A stretch of DNA of 64,000 nucleotides, taken from Pyrococcus sp. ST04. Lineage in GTDB: Archaea; Methanobacteriota_B; Thermococci; Thermococcales; Thermococcaceae. The translations under genes and the position numbers were made by a program. Below the pieces are notes generated by a model, which saw only the letters and a program-made list of their open reading frames with translations, did not search any database and was not told where the DNA came from. The stretch covers positions 599,348-663,347 of the forward strand of contig NC_017946.1 of the NCBI RefSeq assembly GCF_000263735.1. Reading direction: 5' to 3'. Each line of letters starts with the position of its first letter. Position 1 is the first letter of the stretch. This document shows positions 1 through 8,810 of the stretch, in pieces.

Positions 1-902
1 TCCTTCCTTAGCCTCTCGTTCTCCTTCTTGAGGTCTTCATTCTCCTTCATGAGGGCTTTTACTGTCTTTGCCAGCTCTTCAACCTTGCTCCTTGGGATGT
101 AGTTCCTCTCTATAATCCTTAGGGCCTCCTTCGGGTCATAGCTACCGGTTATCTTCGCGAGCCTTATCCTTATCTCCTTCATCTCCTCCGCGAGCTTCCC
201 GTACTCCTCAACTTTCTTCTCTATCTCCTCAACCTTCTTCGTTCCCTCCTGGAGCTTGTTGAGCTTCTCCCTAAGCTCCTTTATCACCCTCTCCCTAGCC
301 TCGAGCTTCCTCCTGAGCTCCACGTTCTCCCTGACTATGCTGTCGTACCTCTCTATTATCTCCTTCACTAGCTCTGGACTCGCTGAGTTCATCCTTTCCT
401 CAATTTCCCTAACCTTCTCCCCAACTATCTCCTCGACCCTCTCCTCGATCCTCTCCCTCAACCTCTTCTCAATCCTCTCCGCCACCTCCAGCGGGTAAGA
501 GAGCATCTTCTCCTCCATCTCAGTTAGCCTCGGGAGTATTCTCTCTACGTTAGATATGAGGAGTGTCCTCCTATCGAGCTCGTCTAAGATCCCCTTTATG
601 TCACTAATTTCCTTCTCGATCCTCTTGAAGTTGTTCTCAGTGTCTGTCCTCAACCCATCTAGCTTTGAGAAGAGGGAGTATATCTTCTCCCTGAGGTCAT
701 CTATGTCCTGGCTGAGTTCCCTCTTGGTCGCGACGAGGGCCGCGAGGGCAAGTATTGAATAATCCCCAAGCCTCTCTGAATCGGCCAGGGCACTCTTCAC
801 GCTCTCCCATTCTCTCAGCTCTTTCAGCCCCTCGACCACTTCAGGATAATGTTCCTGAAAGAAGGCCCAAGTGGCCCTCTCCTCCTTTTTGCCGCCGAAC
901 AT
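1..902 (-). CDS. coiled-coil protein, 3'-truncated by window edge
   Basis: The open frame on the minus strand begins MFGGKKEERATW at 902 and runs out of the window without a stop (about 300 residues visible). After about 90 ordinary residues it becomes a long heptad-rich, Lys/Glu/Arg/Leu-dominated coiled coil. No signal peptide or membrane segment is visible. A GGTGG lies directly before the ATG, closer than usual, and a TATA-like CTTAAATAG lies near 940. It is divergent from earA, sharing a 190-bp intergenic region. I do not recognise a function; a structural role near the archaellum is only suggested by position. Confidence 0.8.
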   Translation of the reverse strand, partial: MFGGKKEERATWAFFQEHYPEVVEGLKELREWESVKSALADSERLGDYSILALAALVATKRELSQDIDDLREKIYSLFSKLDGLRTDTENNFKRIEKEISDIKGILDELDRRTLLISNVERILPRLTEMEEKMLSYPLEVAERIEKRLRERIEERVEEIVGEKVREIEERMNSASPELVKEIIERYDSIVRENVELRRKLEARERVIKELREKLNKLQEGTKKVEEIEKKVEEYGKLAEEMKEIRIRLAKITGSYDPKEALRIIERNYIPRSKVEELAKTVKALMKENEDLKKENERLRK

Positions 903-987
903 ACCACCATCCCATAACATAATCAGCATCGTTCTATTTAAGACTTCCTAGGATAGTTGCTAATCCTCCCGCAAATTGGTGATAAAT

Positions 988-1001
988 TTTCCAATTGGAA
1001 A
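988..1001. promoter_or_regulatory. 14-bp perfect palindrome upstream of earA
   Basis: TTTCCAA-TTGGAAA is a perfect palindrome, extendable with one mismatch per side to about 20 bp. A related half-site CAAATTGG lies at 972-979. It sits about 20 bp upstream of the TATA-like CCTTTATTAATTTT (1022-1035) of the earA transcript and between divergent genes, where an archaeal regulator of the Lrp/FFRP kind could bind. The regulator is not identified. Confidence 0.5.
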
Positions 1002-1092
1002 TTTCACAACACTGTTGCGAAACCTTTATTAATTTTGCAGTCGTTATAATAATTCGGTAGAGATACTACAACAACGGGCACGGTGATGCCCA

Positions 1093-1419
1093 GTGCCGCC
1101 AGTGATAGATCCCCACGTTCTCAGGTCTTTGCACAGGAGCGAGTTGAGGAGGAGGATACTCCAGTATCTTTATGAGATTTACCCTTCTGCAACTTACCTT
1201 AGCGAGATAGCTAGGGTTGTTGGTTCTGATCCCTCAAATGTGAGGGGTGCGTTAGTTGGTTTGGGGAACCGTTACAATGGCGAGAGCTCCCTCGTTTATC
1301 TCGGCTTAGTTGAGGAGATAGTTAATAACGGCTTCAAGTATTACCGCCTCACGGAGTATGGAAAGAAGGTCGTTGAGATGCTTAAGGACTACCAAGCCTA
1401 CTACAGGAAGTTCATGTGA
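1093..1419 (+). CDS. earA: EarA-like transcriptional activator of archaellum genes (winged HTH)
   Basis: This 108-residue protein has a winged helix-turn-helix fold signature, with a recognition-helix region around residues 38-58 (EIARVVGSDPSNVRGALVG) and a wing ending in KYYRLTEYGKKVVEML. Euryarchaeal EarA proteins activate the archaellum operon by binding TACATA boxes near its promoter, and in Thermococcales the gene is next to the operon. Two TACATA boxes lie downstream before the first archaellin, which supports the call. The start is GTG 1093 with GGTGA six bases upstream; ATG 1086 is out of frame. It is followed after 9 bp by the methyltransferase gene. Confidence 0.8.
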   Translation: MPPVIDPHVLRSLHRSELRRRILQYLYEIYPSATYLSEIARVVGSDPSNVRGALVGLGNRYNGESSLVYLGLVEEIVNNGFKYYRLTEYGKKVVEMLKDYQAYYRKFM

Positions 1420-1428
1420 GGTGAGAGC

Positions 1429-2394
1429 ATGGGGAGAACCGAGGACCTAATAAGGATCATCGACACGAACATAAAGCACATGATAAGCCTAAGCGTGCTC
1501 AACCTAGCCCAGCTCGGGATAAAGTACGGGATATTCAAGACCGTGGCCTCGAGGCCGAGTTACTCCGAGTTGCTCTCGAGGATATCAGTCCCAAACAAGC
1601 CCCTTCTCAAGAAGTTGATAGATCATCTTAAGGCCCTCGGGATAATTGAAGAAACTCCAACTAGCCTAATCCTCAACGGCTTCTCCTACGAGCTGAAGTT
1701 CCCCAAGGAGGATTACATGTTACTACTCCCCGACTGGATTCCAATGTTCGAGGAAATGTACAAGATGGTTGACTTCGCCCTGATATCTCCAGACCACCCC
1801 TATGTACTCATGGACTTCGACAAGGATGCCGACTTCTGGGACATGAGGCTTTCAACATCGTTCCACGAGGCGTACAGAGAACTCATAATAAGGCTGGCGG
1901 GACTAGGGAATGGAACCTACGTCCTCGACCTCGGCTGTGGCTCCGTTTCGCCCGCGTACTTCGGAAAGTTCGTGGGTGAAGATGGAAAATATGTAGGCGT
2001 CGACTACTCCCCTGCCCTGCTCGAGATAGCCAAGGCAAGGGTAAGCAAGATGAACTTTCCTGTTGAGCTTAAGGAGCTAGATATAGGCCTGATAAAGCCC
2101 AGAACCATGTATGACGTTGCGATCATGAGCTTCATCCTCGAGTACGTGACGAACAGGAGGGAGGTTTTGAGGAAGGTTCTGGACGGACTGTCCCCTGGAG
2201 GGAAGGTCATAGTCATAGATGCATTCAGGGATGAGTTCGCGAATGTCGAGGCATTGGAGTTCTTCGAGGGGCTTAACGCATCGTTCGTTGGTTATCCATC
2301 AAAGGCGGAGATAAGGGAGATTCTACTTGGGGAAGGCTTCGACGTCAAGTTCGAGGACTACGGGAAGTCAATACTCTTGATACAGAAGCTCTGA
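1429..2394 (+). CDS. fam: archaellum-associated SAM-dependent methyltransferase (Fam)
   Basis: A 321-residue protein. Residues about 15-90 resemble the winged-helix dimerisation part of O-methyltransferase-type enzymes. A Rossmann methyltransferase domain follows, with motif I VLDLGCG at residues 165-171 and the acidic strand-2 end in YVGVDYSP. In Pyrococcus a gene of this kind, fam, lies at the head of the fla cluster; its substrate is not known to me. Archaellins or their glycans are possible targets, by inference. RBS GAGGTGA precedes ATG 1429. A T-rich tract (2399-2412) after the stop suggests that this transcript ends before the archaellins. Confidence 0.8.
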   Translation: MGRTEDLIRIIDTNIKHMISLSVLNLAQLGIKYGIFKTVASRPSYSELLSRISVPNKPLLKKLIDHLKALGIIEETPTSLILNGFSYELKFPKEDYMLLLPDWIPMFEEMYKMVDFALISPDHPYVLMDFDKDADFWDMRLSTSFHEAYRELIIRLAGLGNGTYVLDLGCGSVSPAYFGKFVGEDGKYVGVDYSPALLEIAKARVSKMNFPVELKELDIGLIKPRTMYDVAIMSFILEYVTNRREVLRKVLDGLSPGGKVIVIDAFRDEFANVEALEFFEGLNASFVGYPSKAEIREILLGEGFDVKFEDYGKSILLIQKL

Positions 2395-2423
2395 GCCTTT
2401 TTCTTCTTTTTGTATTATGCACC

Positions 2424-2492
2424 TACATATGCACCTACATAAGCACTTCAATTTTTACAAGCACTTCCACACGCAAAAAATCGCTTTATATC
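2424..2492 (+). promoter_or_regulatory. archaellin promoter with two TACATA (EarA) boxes
   Basis: Two exact TACATA hexamers at 2424-2429 and 2436-2441 lie in a 12-bp direct repeat CACCTACAT. Two further related words follow, AAGCACTTC at 2441-2449 and at 2459-2467, the second preceded by TACAAG. A TATA box (CTTTATATCC, about 2483-2492) lies roughly 45 bp downstream of the boxes and about 50 bp before the first archaellin start. TACATA is the hexamer reported for EarA binding in Methanococcus, and EarA is encoded just upstream. Confidence 0.75.
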
Positions 2493-2540
2493 CAACTATT
2501 TTTAGAAGATATTGAAAAAGCTCCAAGGGGGTGGCCAGAG

Positions 2541-3173
2541 GTGGCCAGGCGCGGTGCGGTTGGTATTGGTACCTTGATAGTGTTCATCGCTATGGTGTTA
2601 GTGGCTGCAGTCGCTGCAGCAGTACTAATCAACACCAGCGGCTTCCTCCAGCAGAAGGCTTCAAGCACTGGCAGGGAGAGCACTGAGCAAGTCGCCAGCG
2701 GAATACAGGTAATACAGGTTACTGGATACTACAACAACACAACCACTCCTAAGGGAATAACTAAGCTCGCTATATACGTCACTCCGAATGCCGGAAGTGC
2801 GGGAATAGACCTTAGCAACACCAAGATAATAATTAGCAACGGAAGTGCCCAGGCAATACTCAAGTACAACAGTGACTACTACGACAACACGGGTAACGAC
2901 GTGTTCTCATCGTCCGCTTGGCCTAGTGGGACGGACAAAACTACCTTCGGAATTATAGTCGTTCAGGATTATGACAATAGTGTGCAGCAGGAATCACCTA
3001 CCATAAACGCTGGAGACATTGTTATACTTACAGTCAACGTTGAGGCTCTCTTCGGCCCAATACCGGTCAGGACTCACATCACGGGAGAGGTGGTGCCAGA
3101 GTTTGGTGCTCCCGGTGTCATAGACTTTACCACCCCGAGCACTTACACATCTGCAATAGTTAACCTGCAGTGA
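2541..3173 (+). CDS. flaB: archaellin FlaB (first copy)
   Basis: A 210-residue preflagellin with class III leader MARRG, predicted to be cut by the FlaK-type peptidase before [10 protein letters not shown], followed by the hydrophobic assembly helix and a beta-rich domain with several N-glycosylation sequons (such as NNTT). The start is GTG 2541, about 9 bases after a G-rich site (AAGGGGG). As first archaellin after the regulated promoter it is positionally equivalent to flaB0, which encodes the major archaellin of P. furiosus. Its 5' part is identical at DNA level to the next gene (2553-2715 versus 3209-3371). The C-terminus [11 protein letters not shown] is shared by all four copies with small changes. 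Confidence 0.93.
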   Translation: MARRGAVGIGTLIVFIAMVLVAAVAAAVLINTSGFLQQKASSTGRESTEQVASGIQVIQVTGYYNNTTTPKGITKLAIYVTPNAGSAGIDLSNTKIIISNGSAQAILKYNSDYYDNTGNDVFSSSAWPSGTDKTTFGIIVVQDYDNSVQQESPTINAGDIVILTVNVEALFGPIPVRTHITGEVVPEFGAPGVIDFTTPSTYTSAIVNLQ

Positions 3174-3187
3174 GGAGGTGATTGAAA

Positions 3188-3820
3188 ATGAGGCCCATTA
3201 AGAGGAGGGGTGCGGTTGGTATTGGTACCTTGATAGTGTTCATCGCTATGGTGTTAGTGGCTGCAGTCGCTGCAGCAGTACTAATCAACACCAGCGGCTT
3301 CCTCCAGCAGAAGGCTTCAAGCACTGGCAGGGAGAGCACTGAGCAAGTCGCCAGCGGAATACAGGTAATACGGGTCACTGGACACGTCTCAGGGGACTAT
3401 ATTGACAAGCTCGTTATATACGTCACTCCGAATGCCGGAAGTGCAGGAATAGACCTCACCAACACCAAGGTCCTGATCGCCAATGACAAAAAGCAGGTCT
3501 ACCTTGAGTATAGCGGCAGCCTTGATGGAAGGAATGTTACTGATGTTTTCAGCGTTAACTGGACAAAAGCTACTGCTACCACGTATGTTGCACTTGTCGT
3601 GCAGGATTATGACGAGTCTGCCATTAAGGGTAGCACACTCAACAAGGGCGACATAGCCGCGCTCTTGGTCGATGTCAAGGCCGCCCTCTACGAGAATAAT
3701 GGGGGTATTCCCCCCAGGACTCACATAACCGGGAAGGTTATTCCTGAGTTCGGTGCTCCTGGTGTCATAGACTTTACCACCCCGAGCACTTACACAACAA
3801 CGATCATTAATCTCCAGTGA
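3188..3820 (+). CDS. flaB: archaellin FlaB (second copy)
   Basis: A 210-residue preflagellin with a slightly longer leader, MRPIKRRG, then the same [10 protein letters not shown] assembly helix. ATG 3188 is preferred over TTG 3182 because the GGAGGTG site (3174-3180) is 7 bases from the ATG. Residues about 9-62 are essentially identical to the first archaellin at protein and DNA level, while the central surface domain differs. That pattern fits gene conversion or recent duplication of the filament core with divergence of the exposed part. Confidence 0.93.
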   Translation: MRPIKRRGAVGIGTLIVFIAMVLVAAVAAAVLINTSGFLQQKASSTGRESTEQVASGIQVIRVTGHVSGDYIDKLVIYVTPNAGSAGIDLTNTKVLIANDKKQVYLEYSGSLDGRNVTDVFSVNWTKATATTYVALVVQDYDESAIKGSTLNKGDIAALLVDVKAALYENNGGIPPRTHITGKVIPEFGAPGVIDFTTPSTYTTTIINLQ

Positions 3821-3837
3821 CTTCTAAGCTTCTCCAA

Positions 3838-3870
3838 ATTTTCCCCTTTTGCTCTTTGGCTATTTTTTAG
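3838..3870 (+). terminator. T-rich tract between second and third archaellins
   Basis: The 63-bp gap after the second archaellin holds TTTTCCCCTTTT and a later TATTTTTT. Oligo-T runs are the usual archaeal intrinsic termination signal, so partial termination here would make the first two archaellins more abundant than the genes that follow. No hairpin is evident. Confidence 0.5.
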
Positions 3871-3883
3871 GAGGTGAGCAAGG

Positions 3884-4543
3884 GTGAAAAAGGGTGCAAT
3901 AGGCATTGGCACGCTCATAGTATTTATTGCAATGGTCCTGGTTGCGGCAGTAGCGGCAGGTGTAATTATAGGAACAGCAGGATACCTTCAGCAGAAGGCC
4001 CAAGCTGCTGGAAGGCAGACAACCCAGGAAGTTGCCAGTGGCATCAGGATAGTAAACATCTACGGTTACATAAACACAACCCCACCAAGCAACGGAACCA
4101 TAGTGAAGATGGCCATAATCATAACCCCGAATGCGGGTTCGGCAGGCATTGACCTTAGCAACGTCAAGATAGTGCTCAGCGATGGTGTGAAGCTAGCGGT
4201 TTACAACTACAGTGGCACCCTTTACACAGGAAAAATACTCGACCTCTTCAACGGAAGCAACGAAGTTAAGAACATCTGGGATAAACTTCAGAACGGAACG
4301 TTCGCGATAGCGGTGATAAACGACATAGGTGCCAAGATGGAGGACAACCATCCAACACTGGAATGGGGTGACACGGTGGCATTGTTGTTGAGGACTGACG
4401 ATGTGTTCAAGTACGAGGGTAGGGATGGAATTGGGCCTTCAACGAAGATCATCGGTAAGGTCATTCCCGACGCTGGTGCCGCGGGAGTCATAGACTTCAC
4501 GACACCCCCAACGTTCGGGTATAATGTGTTAGAACTGCAGTGA
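3884..4543 (+). CDS. flaB: archaellin FlaB (third copy)
   Basis: A 219-residue preflagellin with short leader MKKG and [10 protein letters not shown] after the cleavage site. The start is GTG 3884, with GGAGGTG about 8 bases upstream. It is closer to the fourth archaellin than to the first two (shared [19 protein letters not shown] and PNAGS-GIDL blocks). Several NxT/S sequons are present (NTTP, NGT, NGS). It probably provides a minor or junctional archaellin; which part of the filament is unknown. Confidence 0.93.
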   Translation: MKKGAIGIGTLIVFIAMVLVAAVAAGVIIGTAGYLQQKAQAAGRQTTQEVASGIRIVNIYGYINTTPPSNGTIVKMAIIITPNAGSAGIDLSNVKIVLSDGVKLAVYNYSGTLYTGKILDLFNGSNEVKNIWDKLQNGTFAIAVINDIGAKMEDNHPTLEWGDTVALLLRTDDVFKYEGRDGIGPSTKIIGKVIPDAGAAGVIDFTTPPTFGYNVLELQ

Positions 4544-4554
4544 GGTGGTGAAAG

Positions 4555-5334
4555 ATGAGGAGGGGCGCGATAGGTATTGGAACGCTCATAGTGTTCATCG
4601 CTATGGTTTTAGTTGCTGCAGTTGCAGCTGGTGTCCTGATAAGCACCAGCGGTTACCTCCAGCAAAAGGCCATGGCCACAGGTAGGCAGACCACCCAAGA
4701 AGTAGCAAGTGGAATCAAGGTGCTCAACGTCTATGGGTACATAAACGGAACTCCTCCTGGTGCCCACAACATTACCAGGCTTGTTATCTATGTTTCGCCA
4801 AATGCCGGGAGTGGGGGGATAGATCTAGCTCATGTGAAGATAGTCTTAAGCAACGGGAAGCAAATGGCAGTTTACAGGTACTATGATCCAAATGAGGATT
4901 CAAACTTAAGTGCAACGTACTTCCACTATGATGGAGATATCCAGAATATATTTGCATATGATACATCAAAGGAACCATATGGATCAGGATCAATAACAAC
5001 ATGGAACAATTCCTCCTCAGTTGCTGCAGTCTGGGAGAACCTGTACCTAGCGTACAAAAACTACAGTAAGATACTATTCGGTATCGCAGTAGTCCAGGAT
5101 TCAGATGGATCGCTAAAGAGTGAAGAGCACCCAACGCTAAGCTGGGGTGACATTGCAGCGCTGATGCTGTGGTTGATGCCATTCGACAACGATAACACTT
5201 TCAGTGATGGAAGCTTTGGCTTTGAACCAGGTACGAAGGTCGTTGGAAAGGTAATCCCAGAGAACGGTGCGGCTGGAGTTATAGACTTCACCACACCATC
5301 GACGTACACCAACAATATAATGGAACTTCAGTGA
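4555..5334 (+). CDS. flaB: archaellin FlaB (fourth, longest copy)
   Basis: A 259-residue preflagellin with leader MRRG and [10 protein letters not shown]. It is about 40-50 residues longer than the others because of an insertion in the surface domain around residues 105-165, rich in Asn, Ser, Tyr and Asp. RBS GAGGTGGTGA precedes ATG 4555. The C-terminal block [14 protein letters not shown] matches the paralogues. Minor archaellin specialised by a larger exposed domain is an inference. Confidence 0.93.
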   Translation: MRRGAIGIGTLIVFIAMVLVAAVAAGVLISTSGYLQQKAMATGRQTTQEVASGIKVLNVYGYINGTPPGAHNITRLVIYVSPNAGSGGIDLAHVKIVLSNGKQMAVYRYYDPNEDSNLSATYFHYDGDIQNIFAYDTSKEPYGSGSITTWNNSSSVAAVWENLYLAYKNYSKILFGIAVVQDSDGSLKSEEHPTLSWGDIAALMLWLMPFDNDNTFSDGSFGFEPGTKVVGKVIPENGAAGVIDFTTPSTYTNNIMELQ

Positions 5335-5344
5335 GGTGGGGCCT

Positions 5345-5827
5345 ATGGCCCTTGAGTTCCTTTCATCTTTGTTCAAGAAAAAGAAGAAGGAGGAAACCCC
5401 TGCTGAGGAGACATTTGAGGAAGTCACTGTTGAAGAACTCGAGGAGAGGGTTGAGAACAGGGAGCAGGAGGAGCAGATAAGTCAGATAATGGAGAGACTC
5501 AACGAGATAGAGAACGACCTCCCAAGGGTGAAGATCAGTATTGACAACATAAAGAAGCAGATTCAAGAGCTCAGGGAAGAGATCGAGAGGCTTGACAAGA
5601 CGATAAAGGACATAATGATGCTCTACGAGGTTGTCTCCCAAGAGATAAACCCGTTCAAGGAGCAGTTAAGTCAAGAGTCCTCATTGAGCAGTGAGATACA
5701 AGAGCTCAAGAAGCAGATAGACGAGCTGAAGATGGAGCTCGCGAAGGTCAAGAACGATATTAAGGTGCTCGCGGGTTATGGTGTTGATATAGACTCCATA
5801 CTTTACGAAGTGCTCGCGGAGGTGTGA
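5345..5827 (+). CDS. flaC: archaellum accessory protein FlaC (ArlC)
   Basis: A 160-residue cytoplasmic protein beginning MALEFLSSLFKKKKK, followed by an acidic segment and a coiled coil (residues about 35-145). FlaC with FlaD/E forms the cytoplasmic collar that links the archaellum motor to the chemotaxis machinery in euryarchaea. ATG 5345 is chosen over GTG 5336 because GAGGTG (5334-5338) gives normal spacing to it. It lies between the last archaellin and flaD, with a 3-bp gap to flaD. Confidence 0.85.
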   Translation: MALEFLSSLFKKKKKEETPAEETFEEVTVEELEERVENREQEEQISQIMERLNEIENDLPRVKISIDNIKKQIQELREEIERLDKTIKDIMMLYEVVSQEINPFKEQLSQESSLSSEIQELKKQIDELKMELAKVKNDIKVLAGYGVDIDSILYEVLAEV

Positions 5828-5830
5828 GGC

Positions 5831-7087
5831 ATGGAGGTCGGCTACGTCACCGATGCAGAGATCAATGCCAAGCTCTCAGAGCTCAAGGGCAAGGTGCCAA
5901 GCGTTGTCATAGAGGAGCTCAGGGAAAAGCTCATGGCAAAGAAAGACTCTCTAACGCCCCAGCAGCTTGACGAGATAATAAAGAGGGTGCTCGATGCCTA
6001 TGGAAGTCAAGCAGCAAAATACGAGCAGATAAGCAAGAGGGTCGATGAGCTCGGTAAGAAGCTTAGTGACCTAAGCGCTCAGCTTGCTAGGCTCGTTGAG
6101 GCCCTCGAGGAAAAGAAGTTTACCGTTCATGAGAAGAAGGCTGAGGCCGTAGCTGAAAAAGCTGCCGAGGTTAGTGAGAAGATAGAGAAGATTGAGGAGT
6201 TGCTTGAAGAGAAGCCTAGGGAGAAAGTTCCGAGGGAGATAACCGAAAAGATCGAGGAGTTACATGAGAAGCTTGAGAAGCTTGAGGAGAAGATAGCTGG
6301 GGAGAAGGTGGAGGAAGCTAAAGCTAAGATTGAGGAGCTTGAGGAGAAGCTGGAGAAGGGTGAGGAAATTACTACCGAAGAGGTTGCAGAAGTTGCAGAG
6401 AAGGTTGAGGAGCTAGAGGCTGAGGCTGCTAAGCCTGAGGAAGTTGTCGAGGAAAAAGTTGAAGAAGTGGTTGAGGAGAAGCCCGAGGAAGTTGAAGTTG
6501 TTGAGGAGGTTAAGCCCGAGATTGAGGAGGTAACTCCCGAGGTTGTTGAGGAGGAAGTTAAGCCTGAAGAAGTTGAGGTTGTTGAGGAGAAGCCTGAGGA
6601 AGTTGTTGAAGAAGTTCCCGCTCATGTTGAAGAAGAAAAGGTTGAGGAGGGTGGTGTTATGGCTGAAAAGATGAAAATACCAGAGGACATCGCGAGCATC
6701 CTGTTCGAGGAAGAGCCCAAGAAGGCAAGGCTTGAAGAAATACCAGAAGACGTTGTTTCCATAATGATTGCCTTAAAGTGGCTTGGCTTCCTAATTGACA
6801 GGGTCGGTATGCAGAACCTCGAGAAGGTTCTTGAGTTTTACTACGAGATAGGGTGGATAAGCGAGAAGGTTCTCAACCAGCTACTAAGGTTTGCTAGGGG
6901 AACGAGGCCACACCACAGGGATCCCGAGTGGAAGCCTGCTGAAAAGTTGACTGTTCAAGACCACTTGATAAGCTTACTCTTCATCGAGAGGCTTAGGGGC
7001 CTTAGGATAACAAGGGATGTCCTCGACAAGCTGGAAAGGGAAGTCAAGATGCTAGAGAAGACATTAGACGAGTTCTACGGTGTCTAG
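5831..7087 (+). CDS. flaD: archaellum accessory protein FlaD (ArlD)
   Basis: A 418-residue protein with three parts: an N-terminal coiled coil (1-195), a very acidic Glu/Val/Pro low-complexity linker built from EEVVEEKPEEVE-like units (about 200-272), and the conserved C-terminal FlaD/E domain (about 293-418, IPEDVVSIMIALKWLGFLID). With FlaC it is expected in the archaellum cytoplasmic collar. No separate flaE follows. ATG 5831 follows GGAGGTGTGAGGC. An internal ribosome site and ATG at 6659 may give a short FlaE-like form. Confidence 0.88.
   Translation: MEVGYVTDAEINAKLSELKGKVPSVVIEELREKLMAKKDSLTPQQLDEIIKRVLDAYGSQAAKYEQISKRVDELGKKLSDLSAQLARLVEALEEKKFTVHEKKAEAVAEKAAEVSEKIEKIEELLEEKPREKVPREITEKIEELHEKLEKLEEKIAGEKVEEAKAKIEELEEKLEKGEEITTEEVAEVAEKVEELEAEAAKPEEVVEEKVEEVVEEKPEEVEVVEEVKPEIEEVTPEVVEEEVKPEEVEVVEEKPEEVVEEVPAHVEEEKVEEGGVMAEKMKIPEDIASILFEEEPKKARLEEIPEDVVSIMIALKWLGFLIDRVGMQNLEKVLEFYYEIGWISEKVLNQLLRFARGTRPHHRDPEWKPAEKLTVQDHLISLLFIERLRGLRITRDVLDKLEREVKMLEKTLDEFYGV
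6659..7087 (+). CDS. possible internal translation product of flaD (FlaE-like domain)
   Basis: Inside flaD, GAGGAGGGTGGTG ends three bases before an in-frame ATG at 6659 (MAEKMKIPEDIAS). Translation from here would yield a 142-residue protein comprising only the conserved C-terminal domain, placed right where the acidic linker ends. Methanococcus FlaD is known to be made in two forms through an internal start, so this is a plausible second product. It remains an inference from the ribosome-site sequence. Confidence 0.45.
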   Translation: MAEKMKIPEDIASILFEEEPKKARLEEIPEDVVSIMIALKWLGFLIDRVGMQNLEKVLEFYYEIGWISEKVLNQLLRFARGTRPHHRDPEWKPAEKLTVQDHLISLLFIERLRGLRITRDVLDKLEREVKMLEKTLDEFYGV

Positions 7088-7105
7088 TGATGGAGGGGAC
7101 CTTCA

Positions 7106-7588
7106 TTGGGGTTCAGCGTTTCAGCGAGCGCAGCGATAATCTTTATATCCTTTTTAGTGGCAGCAGCAACGCTTTATTCAGCGTGGGACAGTAGTTACAG
7201 CGATGTCCAAGATGCTAGAGATTTTTGGTTTTCTTTGCGGATTTCTCAGGCTCATTTTAATATTGGCCAAGTTTCGATTTCCCCTGTCTCGGGTTCAACT
7301 ACTAATATCACATTAACGTTCCAATATTTGGGCCAAACTCTCTACGGTAACATTGATATCATCCATAATGGGACGTATGTATCATTCCTAAATCTGGGTT
7401 GGTTAGTTCCAAATAATAATTACACCGTTACAATAACTAACGGAGCTGACACTAGCGGTAGCTTAAATAATGTCGTTTTGGCATTTGCAAACGGTTGTCA
7501 GTTAATTGTTACATATCATTACGACACGACTAATGAAGTTTATGTTGTTGATGGAAAGTCGGTTCAATGTCCAGCGGAGGTGAGCTGA
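7106..7588 (+). CDS. flaF: archaellum protein FlaF (ArlF)
   Basis: A 160-residue protein with one N-terminal membrane segment (ASAAIIFISFLVAAATLYSA) and a beta-sandwich ectodomain. FlaF anchors the archaellum stator in the S-layer. The start is TTG 7106 with GGAGGGGA six bases upstream; ATG 7090 is out of frame. The gene is visibly more AT-rich and less biased in codon use than flaC-flaD or flaG-flaI around it, which may reflect fast divergence of an S-layer-contacting protein. It abuts flaG (TGAATG). Confidence 0.85.
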   Translation: MGFSVSASAAIIFISFLVAAATLYSAWDSSYSDVQDARDFWFSLRISQAHFNIGQVSISPVSGSTTNITLTFQYLGQTLYGNIDIIHNGTYVSFLNLGWLVPNNNYTVTITNGADTSGSLNNVVLAFANGCQLIVTYHYDTTNEVYVVDGKSVQCPAEVS

Positions 7589-8065
7589 ATGGCAGCAGGG
7601 GGTCCAGCGAGCGAGCTCATAATGTTCATAGTGGCAGTAATAGTTGCAGGTAGTGTTGCAGGGGCTTTAGCTTATGTCACCAATGACATTGCCAACGGTA
7701 TGAAGGCCAGGGGGGCTATCCTCGCTGATAACCTTAGAATAGACTTCGCTATCATAAACGATCCAAACAACATTCCAGTTGCTGGAGCTGGACCATATAA
7801 CTATACATTTTACGTAAAGAACATAGGAAAGGAGGCATTTGCCTTCGATGCGAATTCGGTTCAGGTTTTCATAGACGGTAACCTGATTCCTTCAGCAAAT
7901 CTAACATTCACTGATGTTAACGGGAATCCAATATCCTCCCTTGACCCTTACGAGGTTGGGGTGATAAAGGTCACCCTTGGAACTCAGTTGAGTGCAGGCA
8001 CTCACAGGATACAGGTAGTCCTAGAGAATGGGAAGAGAAGGAGCCTCGTGTTTAGGATAAGCTGA
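7589..8065 (+). CDS. flaG: archaellum stator protein FlaG (ArlG)
   Basis: A 158-residue protein with an N-terminal membrane helix (ELIMFIVAVIVAGSVAGALAY), then a short helical linker and an immunoglobulin-like ectodomain. FlaG forms a filament capped by FlaF and acts as the stator. ATG 7589 directly follows the flaF stop, indicating translational coupling. Confidence 0.88.
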   Translation: MAAGGPASELIMFIVAVIVAGSVAGALAYVTNDIANGMKARGAILADNLRIDFAIINDPNNIPVAGAGPYNYTFYVKNIGKEAFAFDANSVQVFIDGNLIPSANLTFTDVNGNPISSLDPYEVGVIKVTLGTQLSAGTHRIQVVLENGKRRSLVFRIS

Positions 8066-8089
8066 AATCAGTTCCAGGGGGTGATCATC

Positions 8090-8788
8090 TTGGTCGAGGA
8101 GCTGCTTAGGATTGACCTAAAGGGCGATGAGCTTCACAGGAGGCTTGGTGGCGGTATTCCCGCTGGGACAATAATGCTCATAGAGGGTGACAGGGGTACA
8201 GGGAAGTCAATCCTATCTCAAAGGTTGCTCTATGGTTTTCTGATGAATGGGTACACCGCAAGCTATATTTCATCCCAATACACGACCGTTGAGTACGTTA
8301 AGCAGATGATGTCTATTAGTTACGATGTCATCCCTTTCCTAATAAGGAAGAAGCTCGTGTTTGTATCTCTTTACCCTTTACTTAGCGGTGTTAGTGAGGA
8401 GAGAAAGTTCCTTAGTAGGTTGCTTGGTGAGCCCCGTCTATGGGAGCAGGATGTTGTTGTTATAGATTCATTCTCATCCGTGCTCTCGCGAGAGCAGGAA
8501 GTTAGGAGCGTGAGGAACTTCCTGATGTATATTAAGAGGTTATCGAGCCTTGGCAAGGTTGTGATCCTTACCGCAAACCCTGAAGAGCTTCCTAGGGACA
8601 TACTGTTCCTCCTCGAGGAAGCCTCAACCTTACTTATGAGGCTCAACGTTAGGGTGTTCGGTGGCGATCTGAAGAATTCCGCGACAATAGTCAAGTACAA
8701 CAACGCTAAGGGCGTGTTTCAGAAGATAATACCCTTCAGGGTAGAGCCGAAGGTTGGATTGGTAGTTGAGATTGCGGCTGTAGTATGA
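8090..8788 (+). CDS. flaH: archaellum KaiC-like ATPase FlaH (ArlH)
   Basis: A 232-residue RecA/KaiC-like ATP-binding protein with Walker A GDRGTGKS at residues 33-40 and a Walker B-like strand VVVIDSFSSVL. FlaH binds FlaI and FlaJ and controls motor assembly or switching through ATP binding. TTG 8090 is preferred to GTG 8081 because the GGGGGTGA ribosome site covers the GTG and spaces well to the TTG. It lies between flaG and flaI in the conserved order. Confidence 0.88.
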   Translation: MVEELLRIDLKGDELHRRLGGGIPAGTIMLIEGDRGTGKSILSQRLLYGFLMNGYTASYISSQYTTVEYVKQMMSISYDVIPFLIRKKLVFVSLYPLLSGVSEERKFLSRLLGEPRLWEQDVVVIDSFSSVLSREQEVRSVRNFLMYIKRLSSLGKVVILTANPEELPRDILFLLEEASTLLMRLNVRVFGGDLKNSATIVKYNNAKGVFQKIIPFRVEPKVGLVVEIAAVV

Positions 8789-8810
8789 AGGCGAGAGGGG
8801 GTGGTTGGGA

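Noticed and set aside
256-762. Ser/Leu-rich plus-strand frames at the window start
   Set aside because: They are antisense shadows of the coiled-coil gene on the minus strand, whose composition explains the Ser/Leu bias.
3874-4152. Plus-strand frame overlapping the third archaellin
   Set aside because: Cys/His-rich low-complexity translation in a shifted frame over a clear archaellin with its own ribosome site.
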